Assembly: GCF_002734215.1 (NCBI RefSeq)
Contig: NZ_NSEB01000002.1
Location: 124,001-188,000, forward strand
DNA from: Fredinandcohnia onubensis
Lineage (GTDB): Bacteria; Bacillota; Bacilli; Bacillales; Bacillaceae_L
Length of the DNA: 64,000 nucleotides
Direction of reading: 5' to 3'
Below are positions 28,091 through 36,365 of this stretch, piece by piece. The position numbers were made by a program, and so were the translations under genes. The notes beneath the pieces were generated by a model. It did no database searches and had not been told where the DNA came from. It worked only from the letters and a program-made list of their open reading frames with translations. Each line of letters begins with the position of its first letter. Positions within the stretch are counted from its first letter, which is position 1.

Positions 28091-29748
28091 TATAATTTAA
28101 ATGAACTTTTCAATGAAACAGTTCGGTTAAAGACTGGATGGTTATCTGTAGAGTGCGTCGGATCGACGTTAAAGTAACCATGTCTAAAGAATTGGAACTT
28201 GTCATGTGGCTTCACATCTTTCATGTTCGGCTCAACAAAACCATTTAAAATTTCAAGAGAGTTTGGATTGACGTAATCGAGGAATGTTTTATCCTCATCT
28301 TCCTCTTTTTCGTCTTCATCTAAAATAAGTGGTTCATACAAGCGGAATTCAGCAGGAATCGCTTGTGTTGCCTCAACCCAGTGAATGGTACCTTTTACCT
28401 TACGACCTGTAAAGCCTGTACCACTCTTTGTTTCAGGATCATACGTACAATGAAGCTCCACCACATTTCCTTCCTCATCCTTAATGACTTCTTCACATTT
28501 AATGAAATACGCGTGCTTTAGACGAACCTCATTGCCAGGGAAGAGACGGAAATACTTTTTCGGCGGATTTTCCATGAAATCCTCTTGCTCGATATAGATT
28601 TCCCGAGAGAATGGGATTTGTCTTGTTCCCATTTCCGGATTTTCAGGGTTAATTTCTGCATCCAGCATTTCCACTTGTCCTTCTGGATAGTTGGTGATAA
28701 CTACCTTCAGCGGATTGATAACCCCCATTGTACGAGGTGCTTTAAGCTTTAAATCTTCACGAACGAAATGCTCAAGCATTTGTGTATCAACCGTTCCGTT
28801 GTTTTTCGCAACGCCTAGCTCACGCAAGAATGTACGGATTGCTTCAGGTGTATATCCTTTTCTTCTAAGCCCAGAAATGGTTGGCATGCGTGGGTCGTCC
28901 CATCCATCCACATAGCCTTCATCTACAAGAAGCTTTAGCTTACGCTTACTCATCACCGTATTTGTTAAATTGATACGGCCAAATTCAATTTGTTGAGGTG
29001 TACTTTCCATTTCACATTGCTCAACAACCCAATTATAAAAAGGACGTTGATCCTCAAACTCAATTGTACAAATGGAGTGAGTTACACCTTCAATTGCATC
29101 CTCAATCGGATGAGCAAAAGCATACAATGGATAGATGCACCATTTATCACCAGTATTATGATGAGTTGTATGAGAAATTCGGTAAATAACTGGGTCACGT
29201 AGATTAATGTTTGGTGACTTCATATCAATTTTTGCACGAAGCACTTTTTCACCATTTTCATACTTGCCAGCGCGCATGTTATCAAAGAGCTCAAGGTTTT
29301 CTTCGATTGTGCGATTGCGATATGGGCTTTCTTTTCCAGGCTCTGTTAAGGTTCCACGATACTCACGGATTTCATCTGCGCTTAAATCGTCGACATAGGC
29401 AAGGCCCTTTTTAATGAGTAAAACAGCCCGGTCGTACATTTCCTCAAAGTAATTCGATGCAAAAAATAAACCGTCCCAATCATATCCAAGCCATTTTACA
29501 TCTTCTTTAATCGAGTTCACAAACTCAATGTCCTCTTTTAAAGGGTTTGTATCATCAAATCGTAGGTTTGTTCTACCTTTAAATTCATCCGCAAGGTCAA
29601 AATTTAGGATGATTGATTTAGCGTGCCCGATATGTAAATACCCATTAGGTTCAGGTGGGAAGCGGGTCACAACATGGTCGCGCTTTCCAGTTTCTAAATC
29701 GTCGATTATGATATTTCTAATAAAATTTGAAACGTTATTATTTTCCAC
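28090..29748 (-). CDS. glnS: Glutaminyl-tRNA synthetase
   Basis: 552 residues from the GTG at 29748, 8 bp after GAAAGAGG; the ATG at 29754 is too close to that site. Class I synthetase. HIGH motif in [22 protein letters not shown] equivalent in NTVMSKRKL, GlnRS-type acceptor domain ([21 protein letters not shown]) and two C-terminal beta barrels for the anticodon. The full length matches E. coli GlnRS (554). It charges tRNA-Gln directly. Most Bacillota lack this enzyme and use GatCAB transamidation, so the gene probably entered by transfer, though it shows no obvious base-composition break. No T-box leader is seen upstream. Confidence 0.94.
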   Translation of the reverse strand: MENNNVSNFIRNIIIDDLETGKRDHVVTRFPPEPNGYLHIGHAKSIILNFDLADEFKGRTNLRFDDTNPLKEDIEFVNSIKEDVKWLGYDWDGLFFASNYFEEMYDRAVLLIKKGLAYVDDLSADEIREYRGTLTEPGKESPYRNRTIEENLELFDNMRAGKYENGEKVLRAKIDMKSPNINLRDPVIYRISHTTHHNTGDKWCIYPLYAFAHPIEDAIEGVTHSICTIEFEDQRPFYNWVVEQCEMESTPQQIEFGRINLTNTVMSKRKLKLLVDEGYVDGWDDPRMPTISGLRRKGYTPEAIRTFLRELGVAKNNGTVDTQMLEHFVREDLKLKAPRTMGVINPLKVVITNYPEGQVEMLDAEINPENPEMGTRQIPFSREIYIEQEDFMENPPKKYFRLFPGNEVRLKHAYFIKCEEVIKDEEGNVVELHCTYDPETKSGTGFTGRKVKGTIHWVEATQAIPAEFRLYEPLILDEDEKEEDEDKTFLDYVNPNSLEILNGFVEPNMKDVKPHDKFQFFRHGYFNVDPTHSTDNHPVFNRTVSLKSSFKL

Positions 29749-29948
29749 GGCCATAACCTCTTTCGTTATCCTATACTGGGCGTTCAAAAAGTCTAGGTAC
29801 AACTAATTGCTTCCTTTCCTTTTGAACGGTACTATAATTGATGAATATATCATAAAACCAGAATAATTTCCATTATTCTCATGTTTACCAAAGTTTAAGT
29901 TGATTATTAGGATGTCTTTCATATAAGCTTTACTGTATCTGAAATTAT

Positions 29949-30098
29949 CAACTTTATTCACTGGGGTTTGAACCCCATTGAATAAAGTTGAAGCCTCCGG
30001 CGGATGCCACAGATTTTTAAAGGAAGTTTTTCGAGCGAGCTCGAATAAATCTGGGCGCAAATACGCCAAGGCGCATTTGAATTTATTGGAGCGAGGTT
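29949..30098. repeat. Long inverted repeat followed by a repeat-like element
   Basis: A 42-bp near-perfect palindrome has outer arms CAACTTTATTCA (29949-29960) and TGAATAAAGTTG (29979-29990) and an inner GGGGTT-TG-AACCCC. No T run follows, so it is not a simple terminator. Directly after it come GCCTCCGGCGGATGCC, CAGATTT ... AAATCTG and GGCGCAAATACGCCAAGGCGCATTTG-like pairs, which look like a second dispersed intergenic element reaching to the ribosome binding site of the next gene. Between it and glnS (29749-29948) I see only AT-rich DNA. Confidence 0.6.
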
Positions 30099-30100
30099 TT

Positions 30101-30844
30101 ATGGAAAATAAAAATGAAATTATGGAGATCTGCCTGTTAGCGGGAAAAATCATGCTCGAGAGTGGGGCAGAAACGTATCGAGTAGAGGACACGATGAATC
30201 GTATGGCAGCAGCTTTTGGGAATGTAACGTCTCAAAGTTACGTAACACCAACAGGGATTATGTTCTCGACAAGCGGTACAGAACCTACTAATATAATACG
30301 AATTAATGAAAGGTCTACCGATTTAGAAAAGGTAACCCTAGTAAATAACATTTCGCGTAAAATTAGCAGCGGGGAATTAACGCTTCAAGAAGCAAAGCGT
30401 GAGTTAGAGGAGCTTTCAACAAAAAATCTGTCTTACCCGATTTGGATTCAGATTCTTTCAGCAGCCATAGCTAGCGGCTGCTTTACGATTATGTTCCTTG
30501 GGAGCTGGACCGATTTTTTACCAGCTTGTATCGCGGGAGGAGTGGGCTTTGCCTTTTTTATCTACCTTCATCAGCTGATTCGAATTAAGTTCTTCGCAGA
30601 ATTTATGGCGTCATTTTTAATTGGAATGATTGCTTATCTGTTTATCGTAACTGGACTCGGGGTTGAGCTCGATAAAATTATTATCGGTTCTGTGATGCCA
30701 CTTGTTCCTGGTTTATTGATTACAAATGCTGTTCGTGATTTAATTGCAGGACACCTTGTTTCGGGGATTTCAAAGGGGGCAGAAGCATTTCTAACCGCCT
30801 TTGCCATTGGAACGGGAGTAGCGGTGGTTCTCGCTATTTTCTAA
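30101..30844 (+). CDS. Threonine/serine exporter family, ThrE N-terminal part (YjjP-like)
   Basis: 247 residues from the ATG at 30101 (TTGGAGCGAGG upstream). The cytoplasmic start CLLAGKIMLESGAETYRVEDTMNRMA is the DUF1212/ThrE signature. About five transmembrane helices follow. In Corynebacterium ThrE this part is fused to the domain encoded here by the next gene. The split YjjP/YjjB form of E. coli works as a small-metabolite (succinate) exporter, so the substrate could be an amino acid or an organic acid. Confidence 0.85.
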   Translation: MENKNEIMEICLLAGKIMLESGAETYRVEDTMNRMAAAFGNVTSQSYVTPTGIMFSTSGTEPTNIIRINERSTDLEKVTLVNNISRKISSGELTLQEAKRELEELSTKNLSYPIWIQILSAAIASGCFTIMFLGSWTDFLPACIAGGVGFAFFIYLHQLIRIKFFAEFMASFLIGMIAYLFIVTGLGVELDKIIIGSVMPLVPGLLITNAVRDLIAGHLVSGISKGAEAFLTAFAIGTGVAVVLAIF

Positions 30845-30861
30845 GTTGAAAGGAGTTTAAA

Positions 30862-31293
30862 ATGCTTTCCCATTTGATTACAAGCTTTATTGCTTCAAGT
30901 ACATTTGGAATCATCTTCAATGTTCCGAAAAAGTCGCTTATTAAATGTGGATTTGTCGGAATGATTGGTTGGATGTTATATATCTATTTATTTCTACAAG
31001 GGATTGATGCGGTGTATGCGACGCTTGCTGCCTCTTTTTTGGTTGCTGTCATCAGCCATATCTTTGCAAAAGTCTATAAAAACCCAGTGATTATCTACAG
31101 CATCGTTGGAATCATCCCCTTAGTACCTGGTGGAATCTCATACGACGCAATGAGGAATTTTGTTGAAAATGACTATTCAACAGCACTACCACTAGCGGCA
31201 AGGGCATTCATGATCTCAGGCGCAATTGCCTTCGGACTTGTCTTATCCGAGGTGATGAATCAGTTGATTATAAGGAGAAAGAAGAGAGCTTAG
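30862..31293 (+). CDS. Threonine/serine exporter family, ThrE C-terminal part (YjjB-like)
   Basis: 143 residues with about five transmembrane helices (ThrE_2/DUF3815), including GIIPLVPGGISYDAMRNF. GAAAGGAG precedes the ATG. It begins 17 bp after the YjjP-like gene and must be its partner subunit. A weak hairpin with T run (about 31297-31335) follows. Confidence 0.85.
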   Translation: MLSHLITSFIASSTFGIIFNVPKKSLIKCGFVGMIGWMLYIYLFLQGIDAVYATLAASFLVAVISHIFAKVYKNPVIIYSIVGIIPLVPGGISYDAMRNFVENDYSTALPLAARAFMISGAIAFGLVLSEVMNQLIIRRKKRA

Positions 31294-31488
31294 TAGAGGC
31301 CTTCCGGATTAAATTCCAGGAGGCTTTTTATTTTGGATAGGTGTTGGCTTTTTGGCTAATATCGATAGCCTTGAGCCCCATCAAAAAGTTCATGAAATAT
31401 AAAGGGATTTCAGCATATTCATAGAAAGTAAGGGTGTATAATCGTTTCGGTCATACAAACAACATCCTCAAATCGAAGGGAGACGCCT

Positions 31489-32310
31489 ATGAGCAAAAAC
31501 GATGGCATTTATAATGATTTATCGAAAGACATGACATATGGTGACTATCTTCAGCTAGATACATTACTCTCAAGCCAGCGCCGTCTTTCCGAGCATCATG
31601 ATGAAATGCTTTTTATCATCATTCATCAAACGAGTGAGCTTTGGATGAAGCTTATCTTACATGAAATGAATGGAGCAAAAGCGTCTATTTTAAAAAACGA
31701 CCTCGAACCGGCTTTTAAGATGCTATCAAGGGTCTCAAAAATTCAGCAGCAATTGATTCAATCCTGGGACGTTCTCTCCACATTAACTCCCTCTGAATAT
31801 ATGGAATTTAGGGGAGAGCTCGGAAAGTCGTCGGGGTTCCAATCCTATCAAAATCGGTTAATCGAGTTTGCACTTGGTCATAAAAAGCCGAATGTACTTG
31901 GGGTATATAAGCATCAACCTGAAATTTACAAAATGGTTGAAAGTGCGCTTCAAGAGAAAAGTATCTATGATGCAGCGATTTTAGCTCTTTCAAAGAGGGG
32001 CTTTAAAATTGATAAAACATGCCTCAAAAGGGATTGGACGGAGGATTACAAAGCAAACGAAAGTGTTGAACAGGCATGGCTGCAAGTCTATAAAAATGTT
32101 GAAAAGTATTGGGATTTTTACGAGCTGGCTGAGAAGTTAGTTGATATTGAATCCCACCAACAGAAATGGCGCTATAATCACATGATTACGGTTGAACGAA
32201 TTATCGGATATAAAAGAGGAACTGGAGGCTCGGCAGGGGTTGAGTACTTAAAGCAGGTGATCAATCATCGGTTTTTCCCAGAGTTATGGAATATGCGGAC
32301 AAAATTATAA
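31489..32310 (+). CDS. kynA: Tryptophan 2,3-dioxygenase
   Basis: 273 residues, usual bacterial length. Heme enzyme opening the indole ring of tryptophan to N-formylkynurenine. His46 in [12 protein letters not shown] is the active-site histidine position; the axial heme ligand is His231 in [20 protein letters not shown] closes the active site. GAAGGGAGA precedes the ATG. In B. cereus the gene stands in a kynABU operon. Here neither kynB nor kynU is adjacent, only a GNAT gene 17 bp downstream. Confidence 0.95.
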   Translation: MSKNDGIYNDLSKDMTYGDYLQLDTLLSSQRRLSEHHDEMLFIIIHQTSELWMKLILHEMNGAKASILKNDLEPAFKMLSRVSKIQQQLIQSWDVLSTLTPSEYMEFRGELGKSSGFQSYQNRLIEFALGHKKPNVLGVYKHQPEIYKMVESALQEKSIYDAAILALSKRGFKIDKTCLKRDWTEDYKANESVEQAWLQVYKNVEKYWDFYELAEKLVDIESHQQKWRYNHMITVERIIGYKRGTGGSAGVEYLKQVINHRFFPELWNMRTKL

Positions 32311-32327
32311 AGGGGCTTAACGTAAAA

Positions 32328-32831
32328 ATGGACATACAAATACAAGCCGTTTTAAAAGAGGAAGAAGATGTTTTACATAATCTTATGCAATTTTATATAT
32401 ATGAATTTACGAAGTATATGAGTGCTATAAGGATAAAAGATAATGGCCGTTTTGGTAGATTTAATCTGGATGTCTATTGGACCGACCGTAACCATCATGC
32501 TTATTTTGTAAAAGTGGATGGTTTACTTGCAGGATTTGTTTTACTGCAAAGTCAATCAGAGAAAGAACCCAATTCGATAGAAGAATTTTTTATCATGAGA
32601 GGTTATGAGGGAAAAGGTATTGGCTCCAATGTTGCCGAGCAAATCTTTTCAATGTTTCCTGGAAGGTGGTATGTGCAACAGTCGGAAAAGAATGAGCGTG
32701 CCCGGGCATTTTGGAGAACTATCATTTCAAAATGTACGAAGGGAAACTTCGAGGAACGATTTGATGAAAGAAACTGTTCGATTCAGGAGTTTACTCTAGA
32801 AGAAAAAAATAAGGAGTTCACCAAACGGTGA
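32328..32831 (+). CDS. GNAT family acetyltransferase
   Basis: 167 residues from the ATG at 32328, 12 bp after AAAGGGG; an ATG at 32286 inside kynA is less likely. The acetyl-CoA loop is in RGYEGKGIGSNVAEQIF (R/Q-x-x-G-x-G/A), and the C-terminal NERARAFWRTIISKCT is typical. The acceptor is unknown. It may be co-transcribed with kynA. Its last codons form the 5' arm of the terminator. Confidence 0.8.
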   Translation: MDIQIQAVLKEEEDVLHNLMQFYIYEFTKYMSAIRIKDNGRFGRFNLDVYWTDRNHHAYFVKVDGLLAGFVLLQSQSEKEPNSIEEFFIMRGYEGKGIGSNVAEQIFSMFPGRWYVQQSEKNERARAFWRTIISKCTKGNFEERFDERNCSIQEFTLEEKNKEFTKR

Positions 32832-32842
32832 ACTCCTTATTT
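32807..32842. terminator. Bidirectional terminator built from gene ends
   Basis: Perfect 16-bp stem AAATAAGGAGTTCACC / GGTGAACTCCTTATTT with a 4-nt loop. The stop codon of the plus-strand GNAT gene (32829-32831) and that of the minus-strand gene (32837-32839) both lie in the stem, so the two genes share one terminator. Confidence 0.9.
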
Positions 32843-33673
32843 GATCAAAAATTTCTCAAACGGCAAGTAATAAACGGGGTAATGTTCTAGCTGTTCAAAG
32901 CCGAGTTTCTTTGCAATTGCAATCGAGTCTTTGCGAAACGACTCCGTTGTCCAGTGAGGGGTTACATCCCGACTTATACATTCTTCGATAAAGGCCCTTG
33001 CCATTGCGGTTGCAAGTCCTTTGCCCCGGTGGTTTGTGTCATATGTGTTAATTCCAATTTCGTATTCATTCTCATATACAAAAACAGAGAGACAAGTTCC
33101 GATCACAGTTGATCCTTGAACAACGGCATAGCCAAATCCTTTTTGAAAAAATGAATCAAGGGATTCTCCCCAAAATTTTATAATTTCATTTTTAACAAGT
33201 TGGTCTCTATCTCCTTCAATTAGCTCCGGACTAATTGGTTTTACCTCATAACCTTCAGGCACACCTCTAGAATCACTAGCATTAAACCATTCTTTATGAA
33301 AAACAAACGGCACACGCTCACCTTTCAGAAGGGAAACTCTCGTAAAAATAGATTCAATAGATCCATCCCATTCATGGTTTGGGTAAATTTCAAGATTTAA
33401 AGTATCTTCTTCTGGGAGTGCCTCTAGGCGGATCACAGATGCAATATATTTTTCAAGTTCTGAATTAAACTCTTGATTATCAAGTCTTCCGCAAAGATAG
33501 AACATCTCATTTTTCGCCCAAATAAAGGCAGTATTAGGATTTCTCAGGTTGTCTACGTAAATCTCACCAGGATTATTACCATCAATCACTCCATTCATGA
33601 CGGGGTGGTTTTCTAATCCAGTGAGGAGTGGTTTCACATTATTAAAGGTAACGGCATCGAGCTTAATAATCAT
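32837..33673 (-). CDS. GNAT acetyltransferase, zwittermicin-resistance (ZmaR) type
   Basis: 278 residues from the ATG at 33673; a GTG at 33682 is only 2 bp from the AAAAGG site. The N-terminal half is variable. The C-terminal GNAT fold shows GTCLSVFVYENEYEIGINTYDTNHRGKGLATAMARAF, with the acetyl-CoA loop HRGKGLA, and ends in KLGFEQLEHYPVY. The family includes the zwittermicin A self-resistance enzyme, but most members are of unknown acceptor. Convergent with the preceding GNAT gene. Confidence 0.78.
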   Translation of the reverse strand: MIIKLDAVTFNNVKPLLTGLENHPVMNGVIDGNNPGEIYVDNLRNPNTAFIWAKNEMFYLCGRLDNQEFNSELEKYIASVIRLEALPEEDTLNLEIYPNHEWDGSIESIFTRVSLLKGERVPFVFHKEWFNASDSRGVPEGYEVKPISPELIEGDRDQLVKNEIIKFWGESLDSFFQKGFGYAVVQGSTVIGTCLSVFVYENEYEIGINTYDTNHRGKGLATAMARAFIEECISRDVTPHWTTESFRKDSIAIAKKLGFEQLEHYPVYYLPFEKFLIK

Positions 33674-33813
33674 TTTCTTCACGACCTTTTATCGATTCAG
33701 GTGTCTATTTGGATCCTGTTAATACAAATATTCACCAATTCAATTAAAATTTCCTTTTGTCTCTGAAAGTTTTGTGTACAATAAAGAGGATGAAATGTAA
33801 TGGAGGAAATGAC

Positions 33814-34800
33814 ATGATTACGATGAAGGAAATTGCGAAGCTGGCTAATGTGTCTAGTGCAACTGTTTCACGCGTGCTGAACAACTCAGGATATGTGAGT
33901 GATGATGTTCGCAAACGAATCTTAAAAATTATAGATGAAACAGGTTATATTCCCAGTGAGCATGCAAAGGCATTACGGACAAAGCAATCCAATGTCATAG
34001 GTGTCATTTTACCAAAATTAAGCACGGAGACAGCTAGTAGAATTGTGAGTGGAATCAGCGAAGAACTAGCTAAACATGGATATCAAATTCTATTAACCAA
34101 TACAAATCTGGATCCGAAAAAAGAAATCGAGTATGTGAAACTTTTAAAAAGCAAACAGGTTGATGGCATCATTCTTCTTGCGACAAACCGAAGTGAGGCG
34201 CTCCTTAAGGAAATTGAAAAATTTCGGATTCCCTTTGTGGCGACTGGACAGGAATTCGAGGGGATACCATCCGTTATTAACAATAATCACGGTGCTGCAA
34301 AAGATATCACCAACCTCTTGATTAATAAGGGGCACACTAAAATTGCCTTTATCGGTGTAGACGAGTCAGATTATGAGGTAGGATACAAGCGTAAAGCGGG
34401 ATATTTGGATGCGTTAGAGGAAAACCAATTACCTGTTTTAGACCAGTGGATTCAAAAAGGGGAGTTTACGATTGAGTCAGGCTATTTGATGGCAAAAGAG
34501 ATTATTGAATCTTCTACTGAGAAACCAACTGCAATTGTCGCTGTTACGGATCGATTAGCCATTGGAGCTATGGAATACCTGAAAGAACAAGGTTTACAGG
34601 TTCCAAAGGATGTGGCTCTAACAGGTATGGGTGCGTCCGATTTATCAAAATATATCACCCCTAAATTAACAACGGTTGACCTATTAAGTGAGCATACGGG
34701 AGCAGAAGCAGCGAAGACATTACTACAGATATTGCAGGAAGGGATTTCCTTAGAAAAAAAACAAATCGACTATAGACTAATAATTAGAGATAGTATATAA
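33814..34800 (+). CDS. scrR: LacI family repressor of the sucrose operon
   Basis: 328 residues from the ATG at 33814 with TGGAGGA 6 bp upstream. LacI headpiece MKEIAKLANVSSATVSRVLNNSGYVSDDVR, hinge helix, and a periplasmic-binding-protein-like core ending in LIIRDS. It lies 5' of the PTS sucrose gene. The three palindromes between them are LacI-type operators with the central CG step, so it most likely represses scrABK and perhaps itself. Confidence 0.9.
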   Translation: MITMKEIAKLANVSSATVSRVLNNSGYVSDDVRKRILKIIDETGYIPSEHAKALRTKQSNVIGVILPKLSTETASRIVSGISEELAKHGYQILLTNTNLDPKKEIEYVKLLKSKQVDGIILLATNRSEALLKEIEKFRIPFVATGQEFEGIPSVINNNHGAAKDITNLLINKGHTKIAFIGVDESDYEVGYKRKAGYLDALEENQLPVLDQWIQKGEFTIESGYLMAKEIIESSTEKPTAIVAVTDRLAIGAMEYLKEQGLQVPKDVALTGMGASDLSKYITPKLTTVDLLSEHTGAEAAKTLLQILQEGISLEKKQIDYRLIIRDSI

Positions 34801-34816
34801 TCGGTTTTGTAATGAT

Positions 34817-34905
34817 TGTGTAATCGATTACACATGAACCATTATATTTTTTTGAGTGATGTGTAATCGATTACCTATATTTGTGATGTATATGTAATCG
34901 ATTAC
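34817..34905 (+). promoter_or_regulatory. scrA promoter with three operators
   Basis: Three copies of GTAATCGATTAC at 34820-34831, 34863-34874 and 34894-34905; the first is extended to TGTGTAATCGATTACACA. Centres are 43 and 31 bp apart, about four and three helical turns, so bound repressors would sit on one face. TTGAGT (34852-34857), 18 bp, TATATT (34876-34881) is a SigA promoter whose spacer holds the whole second operator. Confidence 0.88.
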
Positions 34906-34936
34906 ACCAAAACACTATTTAATAGAGGTGAAAGTA

Positions 34937-36334
34937 ATGTCAGAAAATCGTCGAATTGCTGAAGAAATCATTGAAGCAGTTGGTGGTAAAGAAAACATCC
35001 TTTCTGCCGCACACTGTGCGACAAGATTACGAATTATGGTTCAAGATAAGGAAAAAATCGACCAAGAAAAGGTTGAAAATGTAGAAAAGGTAAAAGGGGC
35101 GTTTTTTAACTCCGGTCAATTCCAAGTCATCTTGGGTACAGGAACAGTAAATCGTATTTATGAAGAAGTCGAGAAACTTGGAATTGAAACATCAACGAAA
35201 GCTGACCAATCAAAAGAGGCAGCGAAAAGTGGAAATGCCTTTCAACGAGCTATAAGAGCATTCGGTGACGTGTTCGTTCCAATCATTCCAGCATTAGTTG
35301 CAACAGGTCTTTTCATGGGTGTACGAGGCTTAGTGATGCAGGAACAAATCCTTGCATGGTTTGGTTTAACAACTACAAGTATCCCAGAAAACTTCATTTT
35401 ATTTACACAAATTTTAACGGATACTGCCTTTATTTTCTTACCTGCCCTAGTAGCATGGTCAACCTTCCGCGTGTTTGGTGGAAACCCAACTATCGGACTC
35501 ATACTTGGATTAATGTTAGTTAGTCCATCATTGCCAAACGCATGGGGAGTTGCAGGTGGTGAAGTTGAACCACTGAAATTCTTTGGATTTATCCCAGTGG
35601 TTGGTTATCAAGGTTCCGTGATCCCAGCATTTATCACAGGTATTGTTGGTGCAAAGCTTGAAAAATGGATTCGTAAACGTGTACCAGAAGCATTGGATCT
35701 AATTGTAACGCCGTTTTTAACATTACTAATCATGATTGCTTTAGCACTCTTTGCAATTGGACCTGTATTCCACACAGTTGAAAACCTGATTTTAGACGCA
35801 ACGGTAGCGGTACTTGAGTGGCCATTTGGATTAGCGGGTATTGTTATTGGAGCTTTAAACCAAATCATCGTTATTACAGGTGTCCATCACGTCTTTAACT
35901 TATTAGAAATACAACTACTTGAAAACTTCGGAAATAATCCTTATAACGCGATTGTTACTTGTGCAACTGCGGCACAAGGTGGAGCGGCTTTAGCTGTAGG
36001 ATTAAAAACAAAATCAAAAAAATTAAAAGCTTTAGCACTACCATCATCATTATCGGCATTTTTAGGAATCACAGAACCAGCTATTTTCGGGATTAACCTT
36101 CGATATGGAAAACCGTTTATTATGGGAATTATCGGTGGTGGAGTAGGTGGTTTCTTTGCCTCAATCTTTGGACTAAAAGCAACAGGGATGGCAATCACTG
36201 TAATTCCTGGAACACTGCTTTATCTAAATGGACAAATTTTGCTCTATATTCTCGTGAACGTAATCGCAATAGCGGTAGCATTCATTCTTACTTGGATGTT
36301 CGGGTATTCAGATAAAATGCAAGAAGGCAAGTAA
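34937..36334 (+). CDS. scrA: PTS sucrose-specific enzyme IIBC
   Basis: 465 residues from the ATG at 34937 (GAGGTG upstream). IIB domain with Cys27 in SAAHCATRLR, then the glucose-superfamily IIC membrane domain (GDVFVPIIPALVATGLFMG; GITEPAIFGINLRYGKPF). There is no IIA domain, so it must borrow IIA from another PTS protein, as B. subtilis SacP does. It imports sucrose as sucrose-6-phosphate. The context with ScrR, GH32 hydrolase and fructokinase supports sucrose. Confidence 0.92.
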   Translation: MSENRRIAEEIIEAVGGKENILSAAHCATRLRIMVQDKEKIDQEKVENVEKVKGAFFNSGQFQVILGTGTVNRIYEEVEKLGIETSTKADQSKEAAKSGNAFQRAIRAFGDVFVPIIPALVATGLFMGVRGLVMQEQILAWFGLTTTSIPENFILFTQILTDTAFIFLPALVAWSTFRVFGGNPTIGLILGLMLVSPSLPNAWGVAGGEVEPLKFFGFIPVVGYQGSVIPAFITGIVGAKLEKWIRKRVPEALDLIVTPFLTLLIMIALALFAIGPVFHTVENLILDATVAVLEWPFGLAGIVIGALNQIIVITGVHHVFNLLEIQLLENFGNNPYNAIVTCATAAQGGAALAVGLKTKSKKLKALALPSSLSAFLGITEPAIFGINLRYGKPFIMGIIGGGVGGFFASIFGLKATGMAITVIPGTLLYLNGQILLYILVNVIAIAVAFILTWMFGYSDKMQEGK

Positions 36335-36349
36335 TGACTTGCCTTCTTT
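36323..36349 (+). terminator. Hairpin between scrA and scrB
   Basis: GAAGGCAAGT / ACTTGCCTTC arms with a 4-nt loop that includes part of the scrA stop, then a short TTT. It could be a leaky terminator or an mRNA-processing hairpin that lowers scrB relative to scrA. Confidence 0.6.
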
Positions 36350-36365
36350 ACGTAAGGAGTTCATC

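Noticed and set aside
29749-30000. T-box leader before glnS
   Set aside because: No T-box sequence or specifier-stem-like structure was found on the minus strand; only AT-rich DNA and a palindrome.
29803-30192. 129-codon minus-strand frame upstream of glnS
   Set aside because: It runs through the palindrome and the repeat-like element and overlaps the start of the ThrE gene; no recognisable domain.
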